A stretch of 64,000 bases of DNA from Methanococcoides methylutens (GCF_000765475.1 NZ_JRHO01000014.1:637687-701686), one strand, 5' to 3'. Shown: positions 24,936 through 34,696, numbered from the stretch's first letter. The notes: generated from the sequence alone by a model not told the origin. Numbers and translations are program-made.

Positions 24936-26198
24936 ATGACATCCAAACAAACTATTCTGGCAATCCTGCTTCTAACACTCTCACTAACCTGCATCGGTTG
25001 TGTCGAGAATACACAGGCAGATCCCGACACCACCATAAACGCACAATCTGTTGAGGAATATGACCTTGCTGCTGCGAACAATGACTTTGCCTTTGACCTG
25101 TACTCAGAATTACAGGACGGAGGCGATGAGAACCTGCTCATATCCCCTTACAGCATCTTCACTGCAATGGCGATCTGTTATGACGGATCGGCAGGGAACA
25201 CGCAGGAAGAGATGGCGAATGTCTTCTACTATCCAATGGACAGGTCAGTTTTGCGATTGAGCGCTAAAGACTACATCCACACGATAAACAATGACCCGGA
25301 TGAATATGAATTAACAACTGCCAACGCACTGTGGCTGAGGAAAGGAGTTCAGCTTAAGCCGGAGTACGAAAGTGCTGTTGAGAATTACTATTCTGGAAAG
25401 ATAGAGGAACTTGATTTTGCCAATGACCCAAAAGGTTCCATTGACACCATCAACAAATGGATCGAGGAGAAGACCAACAACAAAATAAAAGACGTGTTGA
25501 ATAGCGATGCTATTGACGGCAGCAAAGCAATGGTAATCACAAATGCCATCTATTTCAACGGGAAATGGATAAATGAATTCCCGGAAGAAAACACAAAGAA
25601 AGAATACTTTCACCCTTCCGAAGGACAACAAAGCAGTGTCGACATGATGAGCACTTCCGGATTTTACAACTATGGGGAGAGCTCCAAAGCACATATCATC
25701 GAACTGCCATACAAAGGCGATGATCTTTCCATGTACGTCGTCCTCCCGGAAAATGCGGACATTGGCAGCTTTGAGAGTTCATTCACACTGAATGAATATA
25801 ACAGCCTTAAAATGAACATGAACACAGACCACGAAGTGAATCTCTGGTTGCCAAAATTCAAGTTTGAGAGCACAACACAGCTATCGGACACCCTTGCCGG
25901 GATGGGGATGACGGATGCATTCTCAAATGCTAATTTCTCAGGGATCAATGAAGAAGCCGACCTGACGATATCAAGAGTTATCCACAAAGCAGTGATTGAC
26001 GTACAGGAAAAAGGAACAGAAGCCGCTACAGCCACAGCGGTTGTAGCTGAAGACGGCCTTTCGTACAACCAGCCGGTCATAAAAGAGTTCAGGGCAGACC
26101 ACCCGTTCATGTTCTTTATCGAAGACAAAAGGACCGGATGCATCCTCTTCATGGGAAAGGTCGAACATCCTGAGTACGATGAGGTCACACCAGAATGA
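24936..26198 (+). CDS. secreted lipoprotein serpin
   Basis: A 420-residue serine protease inhibitor of the serpin fold. The N-terminus is a signal peptide ending in LTCIGC, a lipobox-like site, so the protein is probably anchored outside the cell. Serpin landmarks: NDFAFDLYSEL and NLLISPYSIFTAMAI at the start, TNAIYFNGKW in the shutter region and DHPFMFFI near the end. The reactive-loop hinge EKGTEAATATAVV keeps the small residues needed for loop insertion, so it is probably inhibitory; by hinge counting P1 falls near E-D-G-L-S. ATG 24936 is preferred to TTG 24918. Archaeal serpins are uncommon. Confidence 0.9.
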   Translation: MTSKQTILAILLLTLSLTCIGCVENTQADPDTTINAQSVEEYDLAAANNDFAFDLYSELQDGGDENLLISPYSIFTAMAICYDGSAGNTQEEMANVFYYPMDRSVLRLSAKDYIHTINNDPDEYELTTANALWLRKGVQLKPEYESAVENYYSGKIEELDFANDPKGSIDTINKWIEEKTNNKIKDVLNSDAIDGSKAMVITNAIYFNGKWINEFPEENTKKEYFHPSEGQQSSVDMMSTSGFYNYGESSKAHIIELPYKGDDLSMYVVLPENADIGSFESSFTLNEYNSLKMNMNTDHEVNLWLPKFKFESTTQLSDTLAGMGMTDAFSNANFSGINEEADLTISRVIHKAVIDVQEKGTEAATATAVVAEDGLSYNQPVIKEFRADHPFMFFIEDKRTGCILFMGKVEHPEYDEVTPE

Positions 26199-26250
26199 GA
26201 TCCAAGTGATCTTTAAAAGCAAGTGGAAGGATGAACAGTCCACATGACTG

Positions 26251-26745
26251 TTATCCCACTTCACTTTCCGGTTCTTTTTTCTTACCATTCATAAATTCCG
26301 GCACAATATCATGCATCTCCTCAGGAGAATACTTGATGGCAAGCACACGCACGATTCCCAGCACCAGCATCAGAGCCGCAAGGGCAAAGATGAATCCGGC
26401 TTCGAACTCCTTTGCATACATGCCCACTGCGATCTCGCGCATCACGATCAGGATGGTGGCATCAGTAACGTATGTAAGCTTGATGCGCTCATGCTCGTGG
26501 TAATCCACGAAAATGTTGAACAGATCGATCAGTATGAAGATCGTGAGCACGCTGGAGACCATGTGATTGAAACCAACATCCAGGGATGTGAAGACGGTGA
26601 ATCTCAGGTCCAGAAGTGTTTTAGCCATCCCCACGACCAGTGTCAGGAGAAGGAGGTACAGGACTATCGTCGTTATTGAATCGATGATTTTTCTGAATAT
26701 TTTTGTATTGTCGATCATAATATTGCCTGAAGGAGGGGGAGTCAT
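26251..26745 (-). CDS. PsiE family membrane protein
   Basis: A 164-residue protein with four predicted helices in the PsiE (phosphate-starvation-inducible E) arrangement, with ends facing the cytoplasm. Recognisable parts are FRKIIDSITTIVLYLLLL, the DLFNIFVDYHEHERIKLTYVTDATILIVMREI core (about 99-131) and a charged KKKEPESE tail. The role is unknown even in E. coli. Start is ATG 26745 or ATG 26718 (MIDNTKIF); the latter removes a proline-rich leader. Confidence 0.75.
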   Translation of the reverse strand: MTPPPSGNIMIDNTKIFRKIIDSITTIVLYLLLLTLVVGMAKTLLDLRFTVFTSLDVGFNHMVSSVLTIFILIDLFNIFVDYHEHERIKLTYVTDATILIVMREIAVGMYAKEFEAGFIFALAALMLVLGIVRVLAIKYSPEEMHDIVPEFMNGKKKEPESEVG

Positions 26746-26897
26746 TGGACATGACCCTCAGGCGTTGAATAGACAGAAGTATATATAGAATTTTTCTGGA
26801 TAGAATATATATCGGAACGTAAAATAAATAGAATAAATAGAAATAAGGAGGAAACAATTGATGATCGAATTTCGAAAAGCTCCCGGGTAAAACAGTT

Positions 26898-27413
26898 TCA
26901 GACCTCACTGAACTCCTCAGGATATTCCACAATACCTCTGACATTATCCAGTGCACCATCAACAAGCTCCATTGCCATGAATGCCTCATCCGGCACGTCC
27001 TCAAAAGGAACCCTGATATCCCACTGTGATGCGGGTCTGAAACCAAAGCGTGGGTAATATTCAGCATGGCCCAGAACGATCACGGACTCATATCCAAGGT
27101 TCTCCGCCACGGTAAGCCCTTCCTTTACAAGAGCACTGCCAATACCCTGCTTCTGGAACTTCGGGAGAACAGACATTGGTGCCAGTGAAAGGGAGTCAAA
27201 TTCCTTGCCATCGTCAACGACCTTGATCGGGAAGAACAGGATATGTCCTACAACCTTGCCATCTACCTCGGCAACCAGTGAAAGCTCAGGAACAAAATCG
27301 GAGTGCATCCTTAAATTCACAACAAGCTGCCCCTCGTTCTCCTGGCCAAAAGCGTGATCATTCACCTCTGTGATCGCGATGTAATCGGTATCTTCTTCTT
27401 TTCTTATCTGCAT
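26898..27413 (-). CDS. GNAT N-acetyltransferase, YhbS type
   Basis: About 171 residues from ATG 27413, where the conserved fold begins (MQIRKEEDTDYIAI). An upstream in-frame ATG at 27482 would overlap the IMPACT gene. Acetyl-CoA motif A: LAPMSVLPKFQKQGIGSALV, followed by VIVLGHAEYYPRFGF, the YhbS pattern. The substrate is unknown. It lies 61 nt downstream of the IMPACT gene in the same direction. Confidence 0.8.
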   Translation of the reverse strand: MQIRKEEDTDYIAITEVNDHAFGQENEGQLVVNLRMHSDFVPELSLVAEVDGKVVGHILFFPIKVVDDGKEFDSLSLAPMSVLPKFQKQGIGSALVKEGLTVAENLGYESVIVLGHAEYYPRFGFRPASQWDIRVPFEDVPDEAFMAMELVDGALDNVRGIVEYPEEFSEV

Positions 27414-27474
27414 ACAGGATCCCCAAAAAAAAGATGGATCACCTGAAATAAATAGTTTACTTGTAAGAGGGAGA

Positions 27475-28077
27475 TCAACCATTAATATATGCCACAGTAG
27501 CCCTGTTCCTGGTCAGGTCTGTGACCTTTGAGATAAGATCATCCTCAGTGCCTTTTCTAACTTCAACAGACAGTTCCACGATGTCGGTGTAATTCTCATC
27601 CAGCAGGTGGCCATATTCTTCGACCAGCTTCTTCACCGGCTGGATGTCGGAATAGGTGACATTCAATTTCAGGGCCGTCATTTCATGCACTTCAATTATC
27701 CCGGCTTCCTCGATAGCTGCAACCGCTGCTTCCCTGTAGGCCCTGGAAAGACCTCCAAATCCCAGTTTTACACCACCGAAATAACGGGTTACCACCACTG
27801 CAACATTGCTCAGCTCCTTAAGCTCCAGCACCTTGAAGACAGGCTTCCCGGAACTTCCTGCTGGCTCACCGTCATCATCATACTTTGCCACAAGGGTGCT
27901 ACAGTTCTTGATAAGATAAGCAGAGACATTGTGATTGGCATCACTGTATCGCTCCTTAACGCCAAGCACAAAGGCTTTCGCATCTGCTTCGTTTTTTATG
28001 GGAGCAGCATGGCCTATGAAGACCGAATTCTTGAACTCCTTCTGGGCAACACCATCAGACCTGACCGTTCGATACAA
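27475..28077 (-). CDS. IMPACT/YigZ family protein (UPF0029)
   Basis: A 200-residue YigZ/IMPACT homologue. The N-terminal domain has the family signature DDGEPAGSSGKPVFKVL and VVVTRYFGGVKLGFGGLSRAY (about 65-115); the C-terminal ferredoxin-like UPF0029 domain follows. The frame is open far upstream, but that part is not conserved; the TTG at 28077 with GGTGAT just before it gives the normal length and begins right at the domain (LYRTVRSDG). In eukaryotes IMPACT modulates translation control; the prokaryotic role is not established. Confidence 0.82.
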   Translation of the reverse strand: MYRTVRSDGVAQKEFKNSVFIGHAAPIKNEADAKAFVLGVKERYSDANHNVSAYLIKNCSTLVAKYDDDGEPAGSSGKPVFKVLELKELSNVAVVVTRYFGGVKLGFGGLSRAYREAAVAAIEEAGIIEVHEMTALKLNVTYSDIQPVKKLVEEYGHLLDENYTDIVELSVEVRKGTEDDLISKVTDLTRNRATVAYING

Positions 28078-28205
28078 AGGATCACCAGCACAACGATTGA
28101 ATATTAATAACGGTAAACATCTATCATTAGATCTGTAGAAGAAAATCGATGCAATACCGTGCAAGCTCAAGAGATAACTGATGATACATAAAATAGAGGG
28201 ATGAG

Positions 28206-29339
28206 ATGTTATACCGTAAATTTGGAAGAACAGGAGAGAACGTTTCAGTACTTGGTTTCGGGTGCATGAGATTCCCTGTGATCGATGGAAAAGATGACCA
28301 GATCGATGAAGAGCAGGCAACCCGGATGATCGAATACGCCATCGATCAGGGTGTGAACTATTTTGACACAGCTTATCCATACCACGAAGGAAAAAGCGAA
28401 CCATTTGTGGGAAAAGTGCTGAGCAAGGGCTATCGTGAAAAGGTCTATCTTGCAACAAAATTGCCCTTATGGCTGGTGGAAACAAGAGATGATATGGACC
28501 GCTACCTTGATGATCAGCTCCGCAGGCTTCAGACAGAATACATCGATTTCTACCTCATGCACGGCTTCACAAAAGGTCACTGGGAAAAGATGAAAGAACT
28601 GGGAATGTTCGATTTTATTGAAAGTGCAATATCAGCCGGCAAGATCAAATATATAGGATTCTCCTTCCATGATGACCTTGGGGTATTCAAAGAGATCGTG
28701 GATGGCTATGACTGGGATTTCTGTATGATACAGTACAACTTCATGGATGAGAACTACCAGGCAGGAAAGGAAGGTCTGCACTACGCTGCTGATAAAGGTC
28801 TTGGTGTTGCCATCATGGAGCCACTGCGCGGCGGAAGCCTTGTACAGATACCGGATGAAGCGCAGCAGATATGGGACAGTGCCGATGTTAAACGCACACC
28901 TGCCAACTGGTGTCTGCAATATCTCTGGGACCAGCCGCAGATCAGTATAGTCCTGAGCGGCATGAGTAATTTCGATCAATTGGAAGAAAATATCACCTAT
29001 GCAGAAGAAGGAGTTGCAGGATCACTTTCTGAGAATGAGCATGAGCTCATCGGGAAAGTTAAGGACGTATATCTTGAAAAGATCGAAGTGAATTGCACCG
29101 ACTGCAAATACTGCCTGCCGTGTCCCTCCGGAGTTAACATACCTGCTGCATTTACCTACCTAAACAGTGCTTCCATGTACGGGAATCTTGAAAAGGCACG
29201 TCTTCACTACGACCTGTTCGTGCCAGCTGAGGAAAGGGCATCCAGATGTGTTGAATGTGGACTTTGTGAACAGAAATGCCCACAGCATATTTCAATCCAA
29301 AAAATGTTAAAGTGTGTGTCAAATGTCTTGGAGTATTGA
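28206..29339 (+). CDS. aldo/keto reductase with C-terminal ferredoxin domain
   Basis: A 377-residue protein. Residues 1-280 form an aldo/keto reductase barrel: FGRTGENVSVLGFGCMRFP, the catalytic Asp/Tyr in NYFDTAYPYH (about 51-60), Lys in LATKLP and His in FYLMHGF. The C-terminal part has CTDCKYCLPCPSGVNIP and CVECGLCEQKCPQHI, two Fe-S cluster motifs. Such fusions are common in anaerobes and may couple to ferredoxin instead of, or along with, NAD(P)H. Substrate unknown. It is divergent from the IMPACT gene. Confidence 0.88.
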   Translation: MLYRKFGRTGENVSVLGFGCMRFPVIDGKDDQIDEEQATRMIEYAIDQGVNYFDTAYPYHEGKSEPFVGKVLSKGYREKVYLATKLPLWLVETRDDMDRYLDDQLRRLQTEYIDFYLMHGFTKGHWEKMKELGMFDFIESAISAGKIKYIGFSFHDDLGVFKEIVDGYDWDFCMIQYNFMDENYQAGKEGLHYAADKGLGVAIMEPLRGGSLVQIPDEAQQIWDSADVKRTPANWCLQYLWDQPQISIVLSGMSNFDQLEENITYAEEGVAGSLSENEHELIGKVKDVYLEKIEVNCTDCKYCLPCPSGVNIPAAFTYLNSASMYGNLEKARLHYDLFVPAEERASRCVECGLCEQKCPQHISIQKMLKCVSNVLEY

Positions 29340-29390
29340 GGAAATACATATATACATAAAATGATCATATAAATTAAAGTACTCATCGTT

Positions 29391-31424
29391 ATGAGTATAA
29401 TGTATTCCATTGGGAGGCACTCCCTAATGACAGCTCATATAGAAAGCGGCATAATGCATAATGCATTGAATGTAGAAGAGAACAGATGCAGCCTCCTCAT
29501 CGAGAACATAACTGACATATTCTACATATTAGATCCTGAAGGAATTATAGACTATATCAGCCCTCAGATAAGGAAATTTGGACTGGACTCTCATAAGATG
29601 CATAGCACTTCTTTTTTGAAATACATCAATTCATCAGACCGTGAAGATCTGGAATTCGGATTCCGGAAGATGCTGACTGACAGTACTCCTTTTGACACCT
29701 TGCTCAGGGTTCTCGACCAGGATGGCAAAGAGCACTGGCTTGAGAACCATGCCGAATTCCAAAGAGGAAGAAATGGGGAGCCATCCAGGATCATCGGCAT
29801 CATGAAAGATGTCACAAAACACATCGCAATGCAAAAAGAGCTGCAGAGATATCGCGATAAATTTGATGAAAACCTGCAAATTCAAAATACTGAACTGGCA
29901 AGTTCCAATGAAGAACTTAAACAGGAAATAAAGGACCTGAAAGAAACAGAAGAAAGGATCAGCAGCCTGAGCCTGTTCCAGCAAACCGTTATTGAGAACG
30001 CAGACATCTGGCTTGATGTGCTTAACAGGGACGTTGAAGTCGTAATATGGAACAATGCTGCAGAAAGGATAAGCGGTTATACAAGGGATGAAGTTGTCGG
30101 CAGCACGAAGATATGGGACCAACTATACCCGGAAAAAGAGTATCGCGATGAGATATTCTCAACAATTACCAGGATCATAGAAGAAGGGACGAAAGTATCA
30201 GATCTGGAAACCATCATCACAAGAAAGGATGGGGAAAAACGTGTCATTTTATGGAACTACAAGAAACTCCTTAACTCAAAAGGAGAGAACATCGGAACGA
30301 TAGGCATCGGTAATGATATTACCAAAAGAAAAGAAGCAGAAGAAATACAGATAAAGCATGTTCATTTCATGCAGGAACTTATTGATGCCATACCTGCGCC
30401 TATATGTTACAAAGATAAAGAAGGAGTATATCTTGGATGCAACAAGGCATTTGAAGACTTTTCCGGTATCAAAAAAGAAGAGATAATTAGAAAAAATATC
30501 TCTGAACTACAGATTGATATCCAGATCGCTGAATCATATTGCACGGACACGGAACTGATCAAGACAGGAGGATCAAGGACCTATGAAAAAGAAGTTATCT
30601 ACGCCAGCGATCAGAAAAAACACAATATTATGATCAATAAGTCTGTTTTTACTGACATAACAGGGGATGTCCTCGGAGTGATAGGTGTAATTATTGATAT
30701 CACGGACCGTGTCAGGTCTGAGATGATCCTGAAAGAGTATGCCGAACAACTTGAGCGTTCCAATGAACTTAAAGATATCTTCACAGACATCATGCGCCAT
30801 GATCTTCTCAATCATGCAAATGTGGTCAATGGATTTGCATACATGCTCCTGCAAATGGAAAAGGATGAGAAAAAGATAAAGAACCTTGAGAATATCGAGG
30901 TCAGTAACCGTAAGCTTATGGAGCTTATCGAATCAGCGGCATCTTTTGCAAAGTTCGAAACTATCGATGACATCAATTTCGAGACAATAGAACTTGCAGG
31001 AATGTTAAAAGATATCATAAAACAGTTCCAATATCATTCCAAACAAAAGAACGTCGTCATCGAACTTCCGGTACACCAGGAATACAATGCGTTGGCCAAT
31101 CCTATGATAGAAGAAGTATTTGCAAATCTGATATCAAATGCTATCAAGTATGGCCCTGATAACTCAAAGGTTATTGTAAATATCATCGATAAAGATACAG
31201 ATTGGAAGGTCACAGTCACCGATTTCGGAGATGGAATTCCGGATAATGAAAAGTCACTGATATTCGATCGTTTCAAACGTGTTGACAAGAAAGGAGTGAA
31301 AGGTACCGGGTTAGGGCTTGCTATTGTTAAAAGAATAGTTGATCTCCATGGTGGAGACCTAAGTGTGGAAGACAATCCTGAAAGTAGTGGAACCGTTTTT
31401 GGAGTAACTTTTACGAAGGTATGA
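29391..31424 (+). CDS. multi-PAS histidine kinase
   Basis: A 677-residue cytoplasmic sensor kinase without membrane helices. Order: PAS (about 25-145), coiled coil (about 145-185), PAS (about 190-310), PAS (about 320-435), then a histidine kinase core. The H box is DIMRHDLLNHANVV (phospho-acceptor His in RHD), the N box EVFANLISNAIKYG, the G1 box DFGDGIPDNE and the G2 box GTGLGLAIVKR. Three in-frame ATGs lie near the start (29391, 29403, 29427); GGGAGG upstream of 29427 favours that one. No response regulator is adjacent. A close paralogue follows directly. Confidence 0.88.
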   Translation: MSIMYSIGRHSLMTAHIESGIMHNALNVEENRCSLLIENITDIFYILDPEGIIDYISPQIRKFGLDSHKMHSTSFLKYINSSDREDLEFGFRKMLTDSTPFDTLLRVLDQDGKEHWLENHAEFQRGRNGEPSRIIGIMKDVTKHIAMQKELQRYRDKFDENLQIQNTELASSNEELKQEIKDLKETEERISSLSLFQQTVIENADIWLDVLNRDVEVVIWNNAAERISGYTRDEVVGSTKIWDQLYPEKEYRDEIFSTITRIIEEGTKVSDLETIITRKDGEKRVILWNYKKLLNSKGENIGTIGIGNDITKRKEAEEIQIKHVHFMQELIDAIPAPICYKDKEGVYLGCNKAFEDFSGIKKEEIIRKNISELQIDIQIAESYCTDTELIKTGGSRTYEKEVIYASDQKKHNIMINKSVFTDITGDVLGVIGVIIDITDRVRSEMILKEYAEQLERSNELKDIFTDIMRHDLLNHANVVNGFAYMLLQMEKDEKKIKNLENIEVSNRKLMELIESAASFAKFETIDDINFETIELAGMLKDIIKQFQYHSKQKNVVIELPVHQEYNALANPMIEEVFANLISNAIKYGPDNSKVIVNIIDKDTDWKVTVTDFGDGIPDNEKSLIFDRFKRVDKKGVKGTGLGLAIVKRIVDLHGGDLSVEDNPESSGTVFGVTFTKV

Positions 31425-31593
31425 AATATCTTTAATGATCAAATTGATCAAAAATAGCTGTACGGTTACAGATCAGACACTAATAATTTTACAGTTTTGA
31501 TCCTCAACTTTGCAGTTCACAGATTATACATTAGCAGAAACACTTTGCAAACATTATTGTGCCGATGAACATCGCTTTTTTAGACCAGACAAG

Positions 31594-31605
31594 TATATTT
31601 ATATA
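31594..31605 (+). promoter_or_regulatory. TATA box of the second histidine kinase gene
   Basis: The palindrome TATATTTATATA fits an archaeal TATA element. It would place the transcript start near 31625, about 40 nt before the proposed AUA start codon at 31666 and its GGGAGGGGG. Confidence 0.45.
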
Positions 31606-31650
31606 CTCCATCAGAACATAATAATATTCTGTTTTGTTTTTTCATTACTC

Positions 31651-31659
31651 GGGAGGGGG
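31651..31659 (+). promoter_or_regulatory. strong Shine-Dalgarno before a non-AUG start
   Basis: GGGAGGGGG at 31651-31659 is followed after 6 nt by ATA at 31666. The kinase frame opens just after a TAG at 31660-31662, and there is no ATG, GTG or TTG in frame until 31840, which is inside the first PAS domain. Confidence 0.5.
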
Positions 31660-31665
31660 TAGAGT

Positions 31666-34416
31666 ATAAAGACAGATACCATCGACTATGTTTCCATAAA
31701 GGATCTATTAAACAAAGGGGAGGTAAAATATCGATACCTGATCGAGAATACTAAGGATATAATCTACATCACAAATGAGAGAGGTATCATTCTTTACATA
31801 AGTCCCCAGATCAAAACATATGGATTTGATCCTGAAAGTATGGAAAACACCTCTTTTGAAGATTACATTCATCCGGAAGACTGTGAAAAACTAGTCGCAG
31901 GTTTCCGAAAAGCAATGATGGAAAAAAATGCACCCAAAAGTGAGTTCAGATTATTAGACAGTGAAGGAAATATTCACTGGATCGAGAACTACCCTCACTT
32001 CCAGAGCGATCAAGATGGTAACTCCCGAGGATTGATCGGTGTGCTTCGGGATGTAACCGAGCACAAGGATGTAGAAGATGAACTCAAAAAGTATCGTAAC
32101 CATCTCGAAGAACTCGTAGAGATAAGAACATCTGAACTTAAAAGGGCCAATGAACAGCTCAAAGAGGAAATACTCGAGAGAAAGCGTGCTGAAGAGACAC
32201 TAAGGCAAAAAGAACAGCAGATCAACGCCCTTTTTGATGTTGCCCCCATAGGGATAGGACTTACACGTGACAGGAAAATTATAGAGGCGAATGAAAAAGC
32301 TTACAAATTGCTCGGGTACTCAAAGGAAAAGATCGTGGGAAAGACCACCCGTCTGTTCTACCCATCTGATGAACATTACAGCCTCATCGGGGATGAGGTA
32401 GAGAAGGTCATAAATGAAAAATGTACGAGAACTACAGAAACTCAATTCGTGCACAAAGATGGAAGGATCATTGATATTTCCATGAAACTTGCACTTCTGG
32501 ATCCTGAAGATCCTTCCAGAGGGATCATATACACATTGCAGGACATTACAGGGATAAAAGATTACGAGAGAGCTATCAGGGAAAAGGAAGCAAAGATCAG
32601 AAGTGTATTCCGTGCAACACCGATAGGAATCGGAGTGGTCTGGGAAAGGGAGTTTAGAGATGTTAATGATAATATGTGCGAGCTGGTAGGATATTCAAGA
32701 GCGGAAATTGTGGGAGCTAATACAAGATTCCTTTATCCGGATGAAGAAGAGTACTACAGGATCGGAAATATATTGAAAGGTTTTGAAGAGGAAAAAGGTC
32801 CGATCCAGGCACAGGCTAAATGGATACGCAAGGATGGAAAGGAAATTGACATTGCCTTCACTTTTGCCCTTATAGATCCAAATACCCCACCATCAGGAAT
32901 TACTTTTACAGTAGAGGACATAACTGAAAAATTACTGGCTGATGAAAAGATATGCAACCTGACACAGTTCCAGCAGACGGTTATTGAAAATGCAGATATA
33001 TGGCTTAACGTTCTCAACAAAGATGCAGAGGTTATTATATGGAACAATGCTGCAGAAAAAATAAGTGGATATGCCCGAGAGGAGATCATAGGCAGTACTA
33101 AGGTGTGGGATCTGCTATATCCGGATGAAAAATATCGTAATGAGGTATTTGCAGAAGCTAAAGCCATTTTAGAACAAGGGAAGCGAGTAGCCGGATTTGA
33201 GACCACCATCACAAGAAAAGATGGTGAAGAGCGTATAATATCATGGAACTCTAGAAACCTTGTCAATGAAAATAGAGAAGTCATCGGGTCGATAGCTATT
33301 GGAAATGATATTACGCAACTCAAAGAGGTAGAAAAGGTCCAGAGAACATATTTCCATTTCCTGCAAGAACTCATAGATGCTATCCCATTACCTGTGTTCT
33401 ACAAAAATAAAGATGGAATATATCTTGGATGCAACAAGGCATTTGAGGATTTTATAGGAATAAAAAGAGAAGAACTGGTTGGAAGAACTGTTTTTGAGAT
33501 CTCTCCTGAGGACCTTGCAATAAGTTATTATGAAAAAGATAACGAACTTTTCGAAAAAGGTGGAATACAGGCATATGAATCACAATGCGAATCATTAGAT
33601 GGTTCAAGACGGAAAGTTGTATTCAATAAATCATTGTTCACAGACCTGAACGGAGATAAAGCCGGACTTGTCGGAGCAATTTTTGATGTGACCGAGATAA
33701 AGGAAACTGAGGAAATGCTCAGGAAATACGCAAAGCAACTTGAGAACTCAAATGAACTAAAAGGTATTTTTACAGATGTTCTTAGTCATGATCTCCTCAA
33801 CCATGCAACTGTAATAGATGGATATACTCATCTTTTGCTTATCGAAGAAGATGATGAAAATAAGTTAAAGAAACTTGACAAAATTGATAACACAAATCAA
33901 AAGCTCATCGAAATTATCGAATCTGTGGCAGCTTTTGCCAAATTGGAATCGACGGAGGAGATCGATTTTGAACCTATGGACATTACAAAGATCCTGAATT
34001 ACTGCATATCTCATTTTGAATACCAGGCAGCTCAGAAGGAGATAAAGATCATGCTTGAAACAAAAAGTAGGCACGATGCACTTGTAAACCCAATGATCGA
34101 GGAAGTATTTGCAAATCTGATCTCAAATGCTGTAAAATACGGTCCTGAAAATGAAAATGTCAAAATTGATGTTAAAGAACAGGATGAATACTGGAAGATC
34201 ACAGTAACTGATTCAGGAAAAGGTATTGCAGATAAGGACAAAGAACTGATATTCGATCGTTTCAAACGAGCAACGGGAAATTGCAAAATAAAAGGAAGTG
34301 GGATCGGCCTTGCAATTGTCAAGAGGATCGTTGAACTCCATGGAGGAAAAGTTGGAGTAGAAAATAATCCGGATGGACCAGGCAGCGAATTCTGGGTAAC
34401 TTTAAAGAAAGCGTAA
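31666..34416 (+). CDS. multi-PAS histidine kinase, paralogue of the upstream gene
   Basis: About 916 residues from AUA 31666. The first ATG (31840) lies inside the N-terminal PAS domain. The segment before it (KYRYLIENTKDIIYI, then LYISPQIKTYGF) aligns with the start of the upstream kinase (SLLIENITDIFYI, YISPQIRKFGL), so translation must begin earlier. Domains: PAS, coiled coil, four further PAS domains, kinase core with H box DVLSHDLLNHATVI, N box EVFANLISNAVKYG, G1 DSGKGIADKDK and G2 GSGIGLAIVKR. It has two more PAS domains than its neighbour, so the pair looks like a tandem duplication with later domain gain. No membrane segment. Confidence 0.85.
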   Translation: MKTDTIDYVSIKDLLNKGEVKYRYLIENTKDIIYITNERGIILYISPQIKTYGFDPESMENTSFEDYIHPEDCEKLVAGFRKAMMEKNAPKSEFRLLDSEGNIHWIENYPHFQSDQDGNSRGLIGVLRDVTEHKDVEDELKKYRNHLEELVEIRTSELKRANEQLKEEILERKRAEETLRQKEQQINALFDVAPIGIGLTRDRKIIEANEKAYKLLGYSKEKIVGKTTRLFYPSDEHYSLIGDEVEKVINEKCTRTTETQFVHKDGRIIDISMKLALLDPEDPSRGIIYTLQDITGIKDYERAIREKEAKIRSVFRATPIGIGVVWEREFRDVNDNMCELVGYSRAEIVGANTRFLYPDEEEYYRIGNILKGFEEEKGPIQAQAKWIRKDGKEIDIAFTFALIDPNTPPSGITFTVEDITEKLLADEKICNLTQFQQTVIENADIWLNVLNKDAEVIIWNNAAEKISGYAREEIIGSTKVWDLLYPDEKYRNEVFAEAKAILEQGKRVAGFETTITRKDGEERIISWNSRNLVNENREVIGSIAIGNDITQLKEVEKVQRTYFHFLQELIDAIPLPVFYKNKDGIYLGCNKAFEDFIGIKREELVGRTVFEISPEDLAISYYEKDNELFEKGGIQAYESQCESLDGSRRKVVFNKSLFTDLNGDKAGLVGAIFDVTEIKETEEMLRKYAKQLENSNELKGIFTDVLSHDLLNHATVIDGYTHLLLIEEDDENKLKKLDKIDNTNQKLIEIIESVAAFAKLESTEEIDFEPMDITKILNYCISHFEYQAAQKEIKIMLETKSRHDALVNPMIEEVFANLISNAVKYGPENENVKIDVKEQDEYWKITVTDSGKGIADKDKELIFDRFKRATGNCKIKGSGIGLAIVKRIVELHGGKVGVENNPDGPGSEFWVTLKKA

Positions 34417-34462
34417 ATCATTATTAACACAAGGATAATGTATTGATACGGAGGTTATTAAA

Positions 34463-34696
34463 GTGGAAGAATTTACAAAAGAAGAACTTTCAAAGTACAC
34501 TGGTAAGGACGGTTCTAAATGCTACATAGCATATAAGGGAAAGGTCTACGACGTAACTGACAGCATGCTATGGGATGATGGAGATCATCAGGGAATGCAT
34601 GAAGGCGGCATGGACCTTACTGAAGAGATGGATGACTCCCCCCATGATGATGACGTCATGGAAGAGCTTCCTGTTATTGGAACATTGATAAATTGA
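34463..34696 (+). CDS. small cytochrome b5-like heme-binding protein
   Basis: A 77-residue protein of the small cytochrome-b5-like (predicted heme/steroid binding) family. It begins FTKEELSKYTGKDGSKCYIAYKGKVYDVT and carries GMHEGGMDLTEEM and a second His in SPHDDDVMEELP, the two candidate axial heme ligands. Start is GTG 34463 with GGAGGT upstream. The partner is unknown; being next to PAS kinases may be chance. A hairpin terminator lies downstream. Confidence 0.8.
   Translation: MEEFTKEELSKYTGKDGSKCYIAYKGKVYDVTDSMLWDDGDHQGMHEGGMDLTEEMDDSPHDDDVMEELPVIGTLIN

Noticed and set aside
31660-31662. In-frame TAG before the second kinase, considered as a pyrrolysine codon
   Set aside because: The frame upstream is not PAS-like, has no start codon, and the Shine-Dalgarno overlaps it; the TAG is more likely just a stop upstream of the real start.
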